Assembly: GCF_000239855.1 (NCBI RefSeq)
Contig: NZ_BADT01000191.1
Span: 1-64,000 of the forward strand
Origin: Pseudoalteromonas sp. BSi20652
GTDB taxonomy: Bacteria; Pseudomonadota; Gammaproteobacteria; Enterobacterales; Alteromonadaceae
DNA: 64,000 bases
Reading direction: 5' to 3'
A model generated the notes under the pieces. It ran no database searches. It saw only the letters and a program-made list of their open reading frames with translations, and was not told where the DNA came from. Below, one piece after another: positions 39,470 to 49,124 of this stretch; within the stretch, counting starts at the first letter, position 1, and every line of letters begins with the position of its first letter. Position numbers and translations under genes: made by a program.

Positions 39470-39503
39470 TAATGTGGGCGGCTGGTTTACGCCATCCACA
39501 TTA
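39470..39503. terminator. Terminator between MAPEG gene and cyclophilin gene
   Basis: Perfect eight-base arms (TAATGTGG / CCACATTA) plus an inner GCG/CGC pair lie between convergent stop codons. Confidence 0.6.
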
Positions 39504-39516
39504 CTGTTAATTTTAA

Positions 39517-40257
39517 TTATTTAGCACGTTTTAAACGAGGAACCGCAAGTAAAAAAGCACCTAAAAGCCAAATTAACCCACCGCCAGAACTGCTACCTGA
39601 GTCTGTTGATGAGTTAGAATCAATTCGCGTATTTTCAATAACAGTAAGACCTGCCGCTGAATTAGGATCATCATCCATTATCGCCACATTTTGAATAGTC
39701 ACTAAATTAGCATTGCTAATTGTTACATCAGTACTTGCACATTGCTCAGCAGTAATACCAACCACAGGTGTTTCACCACAGTGTACTAACGCTGCAATTT
39801 TATCTAACGTTGATTGGCTTGCTGCCGTAATTTGTCCAAACACAGTAAAGCCACCGTTTTGCGTATCAAGTGCAGCACTGTTATCTGTGATATTAAAAAA
39901 CCACTGGCTTGTTGCACTATCAGCATCACCCGATAGTTTAGCCATCGCAATGGTGCCCTTAACATTAGAAAAAACAGGTTCATTTTCTACAGCAGGCTTT
40001 GTAGTAATCGCATCTAGCGAGTCAGAAAATGTAAATCCCCCCCCTTGAATAACAAAGTTACTAACAGAGCGGTGGATCACTGTTTCGTTATATGAATCGT
40101 CTTGAACGTAACTTAAAAAATTTGCGACTGTTTTAGGTGTTTGTTGATCGAATAAGTTAATTTCTATTGTACCTTGGCTGGTGTTCATTTCGACAATAGT
40201 GGCAGCACTTGTAAAGCTTGCTGCAGCGAGTACTGAGCCAAGTAAAATTTTTTTCAT
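39517..40257 (-). CDS. Secreted cyclophilin-type peptidyl-prolyl isomerase with GlyGly-CTERM tail
   Basis: The signal peptide (LLGSVLAAASFTSA) precedes a cyclophilin domain (MNTSQGTIEINLFDQQTPKTVANF as two strands, then ETVIHRSVSNFVIQGGGF, TIAMAKLSGDADSATSQWFFN and GFTVFGQI). It should speed proline isomerisation of exported proteins. After a Ser-rich linker the protein ends with SGGG, a hydrophobic helix (LIWLLGAFLLAV) and the basic tail RLKRAK. That is the GlyGly-CTERM sorting signal cleaved by rhombosortase. The enzyme is therefore probably processed and moved to the cell surface. Rhombosortase is not in the window. Confidence 0.9.
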   Translation of the reverse strand: MKKILLGSVLAAASFTSAATIVEMNTSQGTIEINLFDQQTPKTVANFLSYVQDDSYNETVIHRSVSNFVIQGGGFTFSDSLDAITTKPAVENEPVFSNVKGTIAMAKLSGDADSATSQWFFNITDNSAALDTQNGGFTVFGQITAASQSTLDKIAALVHCGETPVVGITAEQCASTDVTISNANLVTIQNVAIMDDDPNSAAGLTVIENTRIDSNSSTDSGSSSGGGLIWLLGAFLLAVPRLKRAK

Positions 40258-40506
40258 GGTGTATTCCTGTTGTTATAGTTTTTAGATAATTATTTTATCC
40301 GTTAGCACATTAATGCCATCGGCGATTAAAATCGATTCTAAAGTGCGAGTTGGTACAATTAAGACCGTATTAATAACAAATTAATTACATATACCATTAT
40401 TTATATTCTTTTTTGCTATATAAATCTAATTATTTTAAATTAAATCATCTTAAAAGTGTGGCAACTTTTTGTTAAATTTAAAAAACACAAACAACAGGAA
40501 CTAACA

Positions 40507-40692
40507 ATGCCACACACTAAACAAACAATTTGCGACTTTGGTTTACACAAAGGCGAACCATACACAAAACTACCAGCAAGCTTTTTAACGTGGATGATAG
40601 GTACTAACCATAATAAGCGGGAATATGCGGATGCAGAGTTAAAGCGCCGCGAACGTGCTGCCACAAATCGATTAACTGTACCTTCTAAATAA
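40507..40692 (+). CDS. Small DUF3820-like protein
   Basis: A 61-residue product starting at ATG 40507, preceded by AGGAAC. The core DFGLHKGEPYTKLPASFLTWM followed by an Arg/Glu-rich helix (AELKRRERAA) resembles the DUF3820 family, a small domain also seen at the end of some exonucleases. Function is unknown. A longer frame from upstream lacks a ribosome-binding site. Confidence 0.7.
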   Translation: MPHTKQTICDFGLHKGEPYTKLPASFLTWMIGTNHNKREYADAELKRRERAATNRLTVPSK

Positions 40693-40779
40693 AATGTCAA
40701 TAAGTACGTTTTTTTAGCATAAAACTAGTTTAAACTACCCGCTTGATAAATTAAGTAGACCTTAATCCATAGGTATTTT

Positions 40780-42387
40780 ATGCGTATAATTATTTTATTT
40801 TCGATTATTTTTAGTGTACTTGGATGCACATCTCCTGCTCCTGAATCTGTTTCTAGCGGTACTCCTACTAAATATTTAACTGTTCTTCATACTAATGATA
40901 ACCACGGCCGTTTTTGGCAAAACGAAAAAGGCGAATACGGTATGGCCGCTCGCAAAACGTTAATTGACTCTTTACGTAATGAAGCCCAAAAGCAAGGTCA
41001 TGCAGTATTACTACTCTCTGGTGGTGACATTAATACCGGTATTCCGGAGTCAGATTTACAAAAAGCGGAACCTGATTTTAAAGGTATGTCGTTAATTGGT
41101 TACGATGCAATGGCATTAGGTAACCATGAATTCGATAACCCTATTGATGTATTGAAGCAACAGCAAAAATGGGTGAACTTCCCTTTTTTATCTGCCAATA
41201 TATTTGAAAAAGAATCAGGCGAACACGCGTTTGATAGCTATAAAATATTCAAAAAGAATGGCTTAACTATTGCTGTTATAGGTTTAACAACAACAGACAC
41301 AGCTAAAATTGGTAACCCACAATATATTGGCCATTTAGAGTTTAAAGATCCGGTTCACGTTACCGCTAAATTAACAAAAAGAATTAAAGCTCAATACAAT
41401 CCAGATATTACTATTGCACTTACGCATATGGGCCATTTTGTAGATGCTAAATTTGGTATAAATGCGCCAGGTGATGTAACGCTTGCTCGCTTACTTCCTG
41501 CAAACACGCTTGATATGATCATTGGTGGCCACTCACAAGAACCTGTGTGTATGAGTGATACAAATGTAAATGACGATAACTTTAAACCTGGCCTTGCTTG
41601 TAAACCCGATCAGCAAAACGGTACTTACATTATGCAAGCCCATGAATGGGGTAAGTATGTTGGTAAAGCAGAGTTTAAGCTTGAAGACGGAAAATTAACG
41701 TTACTAGAGTACAAACTTATGCCTGTTAATTTGTATGTAGATAAAGTTCAAGCTGATGGCTCTACTAAAGAAGTATTAGCAAACGAGTACATTAAACCAG
41801 ACCCTAAACTTGAATCTTATTTAGCGGTATACCAAGCTAAAGGCGCTAAACAAATTGAAGGTACCATTGGTAAAGTAGATGCTCGCTTAGAAGGTGACAG
41901 AAACAAAGTTCGCTACCAACAAACAAATCTTGCTCGCGTAATTATTCAAGCTCAAATGGATGTAGTAGGTGCAGACTTTGGACTAATAAGTGGTGGTGGT
42001 ATTCGAAGCTCAATAGAAGCTGGTGAAGTGAGCTATAAAGATATTTTAAAAGTACATCCTTTTAAAAACCGTATTACCTATATTGATTGGCAAGGCAGTG
42101 ATTTATGGGATTATTTAAATACAGTAACGAGCTTCCCACCGGATGCTGGCGCTTATTTGCAATACCATAAATTATCGTTTGAGCGTAAAAATAACCAGTT
42201 GCTTAATGTAGTAATTAATGGTCAGCCGCTTGATAAAAATAAAACGTATAGAATGAGCCTAAATAGCTACAATGCCTCTGGAGGTGATGGTTATCCTGAA
42301 CTTACAAATAAAAAAGGCTTTGTTAGTACCGACGAAACAGATGCCCAGGCACTTCAAGACTTTATATCAAAAAAACAGTCCACTTAA
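40780..42387 (+). CDS. ushA: 5'-nucleotidase / UDP-sugar hydrolase, UshA family, lipoprotein
   Basis: This calcineurin-like phosphoesterase removes phosphate from nucleotides outside the cytoplasm. The metal-site motifs are complete: HTNDNHGRFW, SGGDINTG, ALGNHEFDNP, ALTHMGH and IGGHSQEP. The C-terminal nucleotide-binding domain (GGGIRSSIEAGEVSY, YNASGGDGYPEL) is also present. Unlike the soluble periplasmic E. coli enzyme, the N-terminus has a lipobox (VLGC, Cys 16), so it should be membrane-anchored. The next gene downstream, after a 426-base gap, is a secreted nuclease, which fits a nucleic-acid scavenging role. Confidence 0.93.
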   Translation: MRIIILFSIIFSVLGCTSPAPESVSSGTPTKYLTVLHTNDNHGRFWQNEKGEYGMAARKTLIDSLRNEAQKQGHAVLLLSGGDINTGIPESDLQKAEPDFKGMSLIGYDAMALGNHEFDNPIDVLKQQQKWVNFPFLSANIFEKESGEHAFDSYKIFKKNGLTIAVIGLTTTDTAKIGNPQYIGHLEFKDPVHVTAKLTKRIKAQYNPDITIALTHMGHFVDAKFGINAPGDVTLARLLPANTLDMIIGGHSQEPVCMSDTNVNDDNFKPGLACKPDQQNGTYIMQAHEWGKYVGKAEFKLEDGKLTLLEYKLMPVNLYVDKVQADGSTKEVLANEYIKPDPKLESYLAVYQAKGAKQIEGTIGKVDARLEGDRNKVRYQQTNLARVIIQAQMDVVGADFGLISGGGIRSSIEAGEVSYKDILKVHPFKNRITYIDWQGSDLWDYLNTVTSFPPDAGAYLQYHKLSFERKNNQLLNVVINGQPLDKNKTYRMSLNSYNASGGDGYPELTNKKGFVSTDETDAQALQDFISKKQST

Positions 42388-42813
42388 AACAGCAGAGTTT
42401 ACGCCTAAGTAAACCCTATCAATAAAAAATCTTCAGCCTCTTTTTGTGGTGAACTCATTACAGATAATGAATTAGTTCACCACAACATTCACTTAAAGTG
42501 CAATTACAATAGAAAAATGAAGCCCTGCTTTACTTGCACTTAGTTGACACCAAAGCCAAATTAAGCAACATCCTGTGTTACAAAGTACGTTTAAAACATA
42601 AAGTAAACGTTATAAAAAAAGACTACGGTATGCCTGAATATTGTCACTTATTACTTTTTAAAAACGATGCGAAAAACCGTAACCCACTGACTTATAATAA
42701 CTATAAACAAAAAACCATGAATTTAATTAACTCCTTTCCATTAATCGCAAAAGTAAGGATAATCGATTGCATAAGTTATAATAGCAAAATAAAAATTAAC
42801 TTAGGAAGTGCTA
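42388..42813. other. Intergenic region between ushA and the nuclease gene
   Basis: No supported gene. A perfect 10-base inverted repeat (GTGGTGAACT / AGTTCACCAC, 42446-42483) is the only marked structure; it lacks a following T-run on the plus strand. The right end holds AGGAAG (42803-42808), the ribosome-binding site of the nuclease gene. Confidence 0.5.
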
Positions 42814-43653
42814 ATGCATAACAATTTCAAGCTCACAATAACTTCAGCATTATTAATTAGTGCCATTTTTACAAGTAGTGATGCGTACGCATGGGGTCAA
42901 AATGGTCATCGTATTATAGGTAAAATAGCCGAGACACATTTAAACGAAACAACAAAAACAACAATATTACCGCTTCTAAAGGGTGAATCGCTTGCTCAAA
43001 TATCAACATGGCCAGATGAAATGCGCTCTGACCCTGGTGTATTTTGGCAAAAAAATTCATCTCGCTGGCATTATATTAATGCCGCACCAGGCCAACCTTT
43101 AAGCCTTAATCACTCCCATACAAAGACCAAAGAATCGGTAAGTAATATTCTTGAAGGTATCCATTATTCAATGCAAACATTGACTGACGATAAGAGTTCT
43201 TTAAGCGATAAACAATTTAGTTTACGTTTTTTAGTTCATTTAGTAGGTGACAGTCATCAACCATTTCATGCTGGTCGAAGTGAAGACCGAGGCGGTAACA
43301 GCATAAAAGTAGCGTTCTTTAAACAAGATACAAACCTTCATAGCCTCTGGGATACAAAACTGATTGAAAACCAAAATTTATCGTATACCGAATTTGCTCA
43401 ATTTATAGATACAAATAATAGTGAATTAATTGCCGAATATTTACAAAGCACGCCAACAACGTGGTTAGAGGAATCGCGTAACTTAGCTAATAAAATTTAT
43501 GAATCAACAACCGAAGAAGTGAGTTATAGCTACGTTTTTGAAAATACCCCAATTGTAAAAAAACGCCTTCAACAAGCAGGAATTCGCTTAGCGGGATTGC
43601 TAAATACTTTATTTGATCCCTCTGCAAATGAATTAAAACTGCACTTAAAATGA
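42814..43653 (+). CDS. Secreted S1/P1 family nuclease
   Basis: A zinc-dependent nuclease acting on single-stranded nucleic acid. The signal peptide ends in DAYA, leaving mature Trp1 (WGQNGHRIIG), whose backbone and side chains bind zinc in this family. Further ligands sit in STWPDEMR, RWHYIN, LVHLVGDSHQPFHAG and NLHSLWDTKLIE. ATG 42814 is set by AGGAAG; an in-frame GTG two codons earlier is less likely. It probably works with the lipoprotein 5'-nucleotidase upstream to release phosphate and nucleosides. Confidence 0.92.
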   Translation: MHNNFKLTITSALLISAIFTSSDAYAWGQNGHRIIGKIAETHLNETTKTTILPLLKGESLAQISTWPDEMRSDPGVFWQKNSSRWHYINAAPGQPLSLNHSHTKTKESVSNILEGIHYSMQTLTDDKSSLSDKQFSLRFLVHLVGDSHQPFHAGRSEDRGGNSIKVAFFKQDTNLHSLWDTKLIENQNLSYTEFAQFIDTNNSELIAEYLQSTPTTWLEESRNLANKIYESTTEEVSYSYVFENTPIVKKRLQQAGIRLAGLLNTLFDPSANELKLHLK

Positions 43654-44066
43654 CGACTAACAAACAAAGTACGATTAAAGTTAATCTTTACCCTTAAAAT
43701 TTAGCATGAACAATAATTTTGGCCTTGGCTTAATTATTTTAAAAGTGTAGTTATGGCTGATATTTAATCTTAAACACGATACAAATTTTGCAATCCGTTT
43801 TTGTATTTGACCTTATAATTTCACATTTTTGTCATATAGCTAACGTAACATATGCTCCTGTTATAGAGTTATTACTCAAGAAAACATGTAAATAGACAAT
43901 AATCGTACTATTTATTAAAAAATATTGCAGTTGTATTTTATTTGTAACGAATAAATGAGGTACACTAGCAGCGGATTTTAAATAAGATGAACCTTGAATG
44001 TTTATTTTATGCAAAATTTAAAATAAAAATATAAAAATTTAATGATTAACTACACGGGAAAATTAA
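43654..44066. other. Long AT-rich leader/promoter region of the TonB receptor
   Basis: No gene is seen. The sequence is strongly AT-rich and must contain the promoter of the receptor gene, but I cannot pick a convincing -35/-10 pair. GGGAAA precedes the receptor ATG. Confidence 0.4.
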
Positions 44067-47000
44067 ATGAAAACTCAATTACGCAAAACAGCTCTTTCAC
44101 TTGCTATTGCAGCATGTGTTGGTGTAAGTGGCGCTGCAATGGCTAACGAAACGACCTCTGCAATTAAAGGTCAAGTAATGGGTCCTAATGGCAACCCAGC
44201 AGCTGGTACAAAAGTAACAATTTTACATGTGCCTTCTGGATCAGTAAAAACAACTGAAGTAAATGACGCTGGTTATTTCACAGCTAAAGGCCTGCGTGTT
44301 GGCGGTCCTTATAAAGTAATTGTTGATTCTGATGTATATGCAGACCAAGAATTCAATAACATTATTCTTAATATTGGTAACGACTACCCAGTAAACGTTT
44401 CACTTGAATCACAATCAAGCATGGAACAAATTGTGGTTTCTGGCGCGCCAATTAGCTCTATGTCTGGTGGTACTGGTCCTGCGTCTACATTTACGCTAAC
44501 TGATCTTGAAAATACGCCAGCTATTAACCGTGATTTAAAAGACATTATTCGTATCGATCCGCGTATCACAATTGATGATAGCCGTGGTTCAATTAACTGT
44601 GGTGGTGGTAACCCTCGCTACAACAGCTTAACGCTAGACGGCGTTCGTATGAACGATAACTTCGGCTTAAGCTCAAATGGTTACCCTACTATTCGCGCCC
44701 CTTTCTCTTTTGATTCAATTGAACAAGTTTCAGCTGAACTTGCACCATTTGACGTTCAATACGGTGGTTTTACATCGTGTAACATCAACGCAGTAACTAA
44801 ATCTGGTGGCAATGATGTTCATGGCGCTGTTTTCTACGATTACACTAGCGACTCTTTCAAGGGTGATAAAATTGAAGGTGATGACGTTGATAACGGTAAC
44901 TATACTGAAAAACGTTACGGCTTCAACGTAGGTCTTCCACTAATTGAAGATAAACTATTTTTATTCACTTCATATGAAAAACTTGAAGGTGTTCAACAAT
45001 TTAACTACGATGGTTTAAGCAGTGGCAGTGTAACTGCTGATGATATCTCGCGTATCACAAGCATTGCTCAAACTGTATATGGTTACGATGTAGGCGGAAT
45101 GCCTTCAAGTATGCCTGTTGAAGATGAAAAAATCTTAGTTAAACTAGATTGGAATATCAACGAAGATCACCGTGCAAACTTAATCTACAACTACAACGAT
45201 GGTAATACTGTTTCACAGTCTGATACTGGTTCTAGCCGTGTATCACTATCTAATCACTTTTATAACCAAAGTGCGGAATTCACTTCAATCATTGCATCTG
45301 TTTACTCTGATTGGTCAGATGACTTCTCTACTGAAGTTCGTTTAGGTAAATCTGAGCTAGATGCAACAGTACAATCATTAGATGCTGCAAGTAGCTTTGG
45401 TGAAATGCAAATTCGTACCGAAGATGGTGGTACAGTTTATATTGGTCCAGATGACTCACGCCAATCAAATGACTTAGATTACGATACTACAACGTTTAAA
45501 GTAGCAGGTACTTACTACCTTGACCAGCATACGATTACGGCAGGTTACGAGTTTGAAGAGTTGGATGTATTTAACTTATTCGTTCAGCACACTGAAGGTG
45601 AATATCGTTTTAACAATATCAATGATTTTGAAAACGGTATTGCAAGTGCTATATTCTACAACAATGCGGCAGCTACGAATGATCCAAATGATGCTGCTGC
45701 GAGCTTCTCATATGCTCAGCATACATTTTACGTGCAAGACGAGTATTCATTCACTGATTTAGATGCAAACATAACGTTTGGATTACGCTACGATAAATAC
45801 ACTAGTGATGACGTACCTAACTTAAATCAAAACTTTACTGACCGCTATGGCTACAGTAACCAAAGTACATTTGATGGTATTGATTTAATTCAACCACGTG
45901 TTGGCTTCCAATGGTACGCTACAGACGCACTTGAAGTTCGTGCAGGCGTTGGCTTGTTCTCAGGTGGTAACCCTAACGTTTGGCTATCTAACTCTTACTC
46001 AAACGACGGCATTACTAATATTAGCGCAAATCAGTTTGGTGCTATCGATTTATTCGCAACACCTAATGTTAATAATGGTACTCCTGGATTTGAAATACCT
46101 CAGTCTCAATTTGATAAAGTAGCTGGCACAGTAATCGGCTCAGGTGATTCAACTGCAAATGCTGTTGACCCAGATTTCGAAATTCCTTCAGAGTGGAAAT
46201 ATTCACTTGGTGCGACATATACGACAGAAGACGAATATGTAATTTCTTTAGATTACTTATACTCGAAGAAAAAAGATGCTGCATTAATGCGTGACATCGC
46301 ACTTCAAGATTCTGGCGAAACTACATTTGATGGCCGCCCTCTTTACGAATCAATTGAAGGTCGTTCTAACGAATACTTACTAACAAATGTGAGCGGTGAT
46401 AGCGGTGATTCATCTGTTATTTCATTAGCGGTTAGCAAGATGTTTGATAATGGTGTAAGCGTTAACTTTGGTTATGCATACACAGATTCTGATGATGTTA
46501 ACCCAATGACTAGCTCTGTAGCTGGTTCTAACTACGGTAACATTGCCCTAACAAATCCGGGTAACCCAGGTGTTGCTTCATCTGATTACGAAATTCCACA
46601 TCGCTTTACTATGACTCTTGGTTATAGCCATGAGTTTGTTGATGGATTTGCTACTCGCTTTAACCTATTCGGTGAAGCATATAAAGGCTTACCTTACAGC
46701 TACACGTTTGATGATAGTGATGATACCTTCGGTGACAACAACTGGAATGGCAACCGCCAACTATTGTATGTTCCACTTGAAAACGATCCTAACGTTGTTT
46801 ACAACATGAGTGCTGCTGATATCAATGAATTCAATGAATTTATTGCCTCTGAAGGCTTAAAACGTGGTGAAATTTCAGGTCGTAACGCAGAAAACTCTGA
46901 TTGGTTTGTTAAGTTTAACTTTAAGTTAACACAAGAGCTTCCTGGTTTTATGGACGGACATAAAGGTGAAGCGTTCTTCGTAATTGATAACCTTACAAAT

Positions 47001-47186
47001 CTATTAAACGATGATTGGGGCGTACTTAAGAAAGGTCCTTTCGTAGGTGCTAGCATGATTTCAACATCACTTGATGATCAAGGTCGCTACGTTTACTCTG
47101 ACTTTAATGCAAACAATGCAAATACATCAGTACAAACTGATGCATCTGTATGGCAAATGCGTGTAGGCGTTCGTTACACTTTCTAA
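44067..47186 (+). CDS. Oar-like TonB-dependent receptor with carboxypeptidase-regulatory-like domain
   Basis: A 1039-residue outer-membrane receptor. The signal peptide ends GAAMA. A carboxypeptidase-regulatory-like beta domain follows (IKGQVMGPNGNPAAGTKVTI, split over two strands), then the plug (IDPRITIDDS, YNSLTLDGVRMNDNFGL, VQYGGFTSCNINAVTKSGG) and the 22-strand barrel ending in the C-terminal aromatic signature VGVRYTF. Oar-type receptors import large or unknown ligands with TonB energy, and the substrate cannot be read here. No transport or enzyme partner is adjacent, so it is an orphan receptor. Confidence 0.92.
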   Translation: MKTQLRKTALSLAIAACVGVSGAAMANETTSAIKGQVMGPNGNPAAGTKVTILHVPSGSVKTTEVNDAGYFTAKGLRVGGPYKVIVDSDVYADQEFNNIILNIGNDYPVNVSLESQSSMEQIVVSGAPISSMSGGTGPASTFTLTDLENTPAINRDLKDIIRIDPRITIDDSRGSINCGGGNPRYNSLTLDGVRMNDNFGLSSNGYPTIRAPFSFDSIEQVSAELAPFDVQYGGFTSCNINAVTKSGGNDVHGAVFYDYTSDSFKGDKIEGDDVDNGNYTEKRYGFNVGLPLIEDKLFLFTSYEKLEGVQQFNYDGLSSGSVTADDISRITSIAQTVYGYDVGGMPSSMPVEDEKILVKLDWNINEDHRANLIYNYNDGNTVSQSDTGSSRVSLSNHFYNQSAEFTSIIASVYSDWSDDFSTEVRLGKSELDATVQSLDAASSFGEMQIRTEDGGTVYIGPDDSRQSNDLDYDTTTFKVAGTYYLDQHTITAGYEFEELDVFNLFVQHTEGEYRFNNINDFENGIASAIFYNNAAATNDPNDAAASFSYAQHTFYVQDEYSFTDLDANITFGLRYDKYTSDDVPNLNQNFTDRYGYSNQSTFDGIDLIQPRVGFQWYATDALEVRAGVGLFSGGNPNVWLSNSYSNDGITNISANQFGAIDLFATPNVNNGTPGFEIPQSQFDKVAGTVIGSGDSTANAVDPDFEIPSEWKYSLGATYTTEDEYVISLDYLYSKKKDAALMRDIALQDSGETTFDGRPLYESIEGRSNEYLLTNVSGDSGDSSVISLAVSKMFDNGVSVNFGYAYTDSDDVNPMTSSVAGSNYGNIALTNPGNPGVASSDYEIPHRFTMTLGYSHEFVDGFATRFNLFGEAYKGLPYSYTFDDSDDTFGDNNWNGNRQLLYVPLENDPNVVYNMSAADINEFNEFIASEGLKRGEISGRNAENSDWFVKFNFKLTQELPGFMDGHKGEAFFVIDNLTNLLNDDWGVLKKGPFVGASMISTSLDDQGRYVYSDFNANNANTSVQTDASVWQMRVGVRYTF

Positions 47187-47214
47187 TTTAGAACTGTAAC
47201 CTAAAACATCTTTT

Positions 47215-47237
47215 AAAAGCCCACTTTGTGGGCTTTT
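47215..47237 (+). terminator. Terminator of the TonB receptor gene
   Basis: Perfect ten-base arms (AAAAGCCCAC / GTGGGCTTTT) with a three-base loop directly adjoin the marR stop codon, so it can serve both convergent genes. Confidence 0.9.
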
Positions 47238-47669
47238 TTATGCCTTTAATTTATTATTTAACTTTTCAAAAATACTCACTAACACTTCGTATTCTTCGTT
47301 AGTTAAAGTGCTCAGTAATTGTTTTTCCCAATTCAGCGCATCGGGCGTTATATTTTCATATAAGCTTTGCCCTGCTTGGCTCAGCACAAGTAATGCTGCG
47401 CGTTTGTCTTGTGCATTTAACTCACTTCTCACTAAACCTTTATCAATTAATACTTTTATCGCGCGTGAAACGGTCGATTTATCCATATTTGCTTGCGTGC
47501 ATAAATCCTTTGCGTTGCTTTGACCATACTGCGCTAAATTAGCAAGTATTCGCCACTGGGGAATATTTAAACCGTACTTAGTTTGATAAACCTTGGCAAA
47601 GTCGTTACTTACACGTGTTGCTACATTGGTTAATTGATAAGGTAAGAATGTTGCTAAATCAATTTTCAT
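47238..47669 (-). CDS. MarR family regulator, probable repressor of hmgA-maiA
   Basis: This 143-residue winged-helix protein has the MarR DNA-recognition part (ANMDKSTVSRAIKVLIDKGLV) and the wing (AQDKRAALLVLSQAG). It is transcribed divergently from hmgA across 151 bases that contain two palindromes, which suits local repression relieved by an aromatic catabolite. That link is inferred from position. Confidence 0.87.
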   Translation of the reverse strand: MKIDLATFLPYQLTNVATRVSNDFAKVYQTKYGLNIPQWRILANLAQYGQSNAKDLCTQANMDKSTVSRAIKVLIDKGLVRSELNAQDKRAALLVLSQAGQSLYENITPDALNWEKQLLSTLTNEEYEVLVSIFEKLNNKLKA

Positions 47670-47718
47670 TTTTGGTTATCCCAGCTTTATAAGGTTTACT
47701 TTGGTGTTCATTAATATT

Positions 47719-47732
47719 TACGCAGGTGCGTA
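47719..47732. promoter_or_regulatory. Palindrome TACGCA-GG-TGCGTA between marR and hmgA
   Basis: Perfect six-base arms with a two-base centre lie 50 bases from marR and 88 from hmgA. It is a good size for a MarR operator. Confidence 0.4.
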
Positions 47733-47751
47733 GTTGCATATTTGATATTAG

Positions 47752-47763
47752 TCTCACTTGAGA
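47752..47763. promoter_or_regulatory. Palindrome TCTCA-CT-TGAGA between marR and hmgA
   Basis: Perfect five-base arms with a two-base centre lie 57 bases before the hmgA ATG. It is a second candidate operator in the same gap. Confidence 0.4.
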
Positions 47764-47820
47764 GTATCTTAACTGAAATAAAAATTATATTAAACCAACC
47801 CCCTCTCACAGGAGTCAGTA

Positions 47821-49122
47821 ATGGCAGAACAGTTAAGTTATATGACCGGTTTTGGTAATGAATTTGAAACACAAGCGCTACCTGGTGCATTGCCAATAGG
47901 ACAATTTAGCCCACAAAAGGTTAAATACGATTTATACACCGAGCAATTTAGTTCTACTGCATTTACGGCTCCTCGCGCTTCAAATCGCCGCACTTGGTTT
48001 TACCGCATTCGCCCGTCTGTAGTGCAAGGTGATTACCAAGCAATTGATAATGGCCTAATAAGAACAGCCCCAATCACTGAAGCCATAACGCCACCAACAA
48101 TGCTACGTTGGAACCCTATTGATATACCTTCACAGCCTACTGATTTTATTGATGGGTTAGTAACGATGGCAGCTAATGGCAGTGCTAATGGGCAATCTGG
48201 TATTGGCATTCATGTATATGTCGCTAATCAGTCAATGCAAGGACGTTATTTTTGCAATGCCGATGGCGAAATGTTGTTTGTCCCTCAGCAAGGTGAGTTA
48301 TTAATTCACACCGAGTGCGGTAAGTTAAGCATTAAACCAGGTGAAATTGCTGTAATTCCCAGAGGAATTAAGTTCTCTGTGGATTTAATTGACGATACAG
48401 CCCGTGGTTATATTTGTGAAAATTATGGCCATGCGTTAGAGCTTGCAGAGCGAGGACCTGTTGGTGCCAACGGTTATGCCAACGACAGAGACTTTCAATA
48501 CCCTGTAGCTGCCTTTGAAGATAAAGAAGGTGACTTTGAACTTGTTTCTAAATTCAACGGTAATTTATTTAGCTGTGAAATAAAGCACTCTCCTTTTGAT
48601 GTAGTTGCATGGACAGGTAATAGTGCGCCCTATAAATACAACTTATCGCGTTTTAATGTAATGAATACAGTGAGCTTTGATCACCCTGACCCGTCTATAT
48701 TCACTGTGCTAACCTCTCCTTCTGCTACTGAGGGTACGGCAAATGTCGATTTTGTGATATTTCCACCGCGTTGGATGGTAGCCGAAAATACATTTCGCCC
48801 GCCGTATTATCACCGCAATATTATGAGCGAATTTATGGGCTTGATTGAGGGTGTGTATGATGCAAAAGAGCATGGTTTTGTACCTGGTGGCGCAAGTTTA
48901 CACAATTGTATGTCGCCACATGGACCTGAAGCCGACGTATTTGAAAAAGCCTCAAACGCTGAGCTTACACCACAAAAATACGAAAACACATTGGCCTTTA
49001 TGTTTGAGTCGCGCTATATAATTTCACCGACAAAATATGCATTAGAAGGTAAAGAGCGCCAACCAAATTACACCGATTGCTGGCGTACTATTAAAAAACA
49101 ATTTACAGGTTCACAGGATTAA
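47821..49122 (+). CDS. hmgA: Homogentisate 1,2-dioxygenase
   Basis: It opens the homogentisate ring to maleylacetoacetate in tyrosine and phenylalanine breakdown. The family start (YMTGFGNEFETQALPGALP) and the iron-site region (PPYYHRNIMSEFMGLI and SLHNCMSPHGPE) are clear, and 433 residues is full length. AGGAG precedes the ATG. maiA follows three bases after the stop, so the pair is one operon. Fumarylacetoacetase, the next enzyme, is not adjacent. Confidence 0.97.
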   Translation: MAEQLSYMTGFGNEFETQALPGALPIGQFSPQKVKYDLYTEQFSSTAFTAPRASNRRTWFYRIRPSVVQGDYQAIDNGLIRTAPITEAITPPTMLRWNPIDIPSQPTDFIDGLVTMAANGSANGQSGIGIHVYVANQSMQGRYFCNADGEMLFVPQQGELLIHTECGKLSIKPGEIAVIPRGIKFSVDLIDDTARGYICENYGHALELAERGPVGANGYANDRDFQYPVAAFEDKEGDFELVSKFNGNLFSCEIKHSPFDVVAWTGNSAPYKYNLSRFNVMNTVSFDHPDPSIFTVLTSPSATEGTANVDFVIFPPRWMVAENTFRPPYYHRNIMSEFMGLIEGVYDAKEHGFVPGGASLHNCMSPHGPEADVFEKASNAELTPQKYENTLAFMFESRYIISPTKYALEGKERQPNYTDCWRTIKKQFTGSQD

Positions 49123-49124
49123 TT

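Noticed and set aside
42534-42821. 95-codon open frame between ushA and the nuclease gene
   Set aside because: It begins with TTG without a ribosome-binding site, has no recognisable motif, runs into the nuclease start, and its composition looks non-coding.
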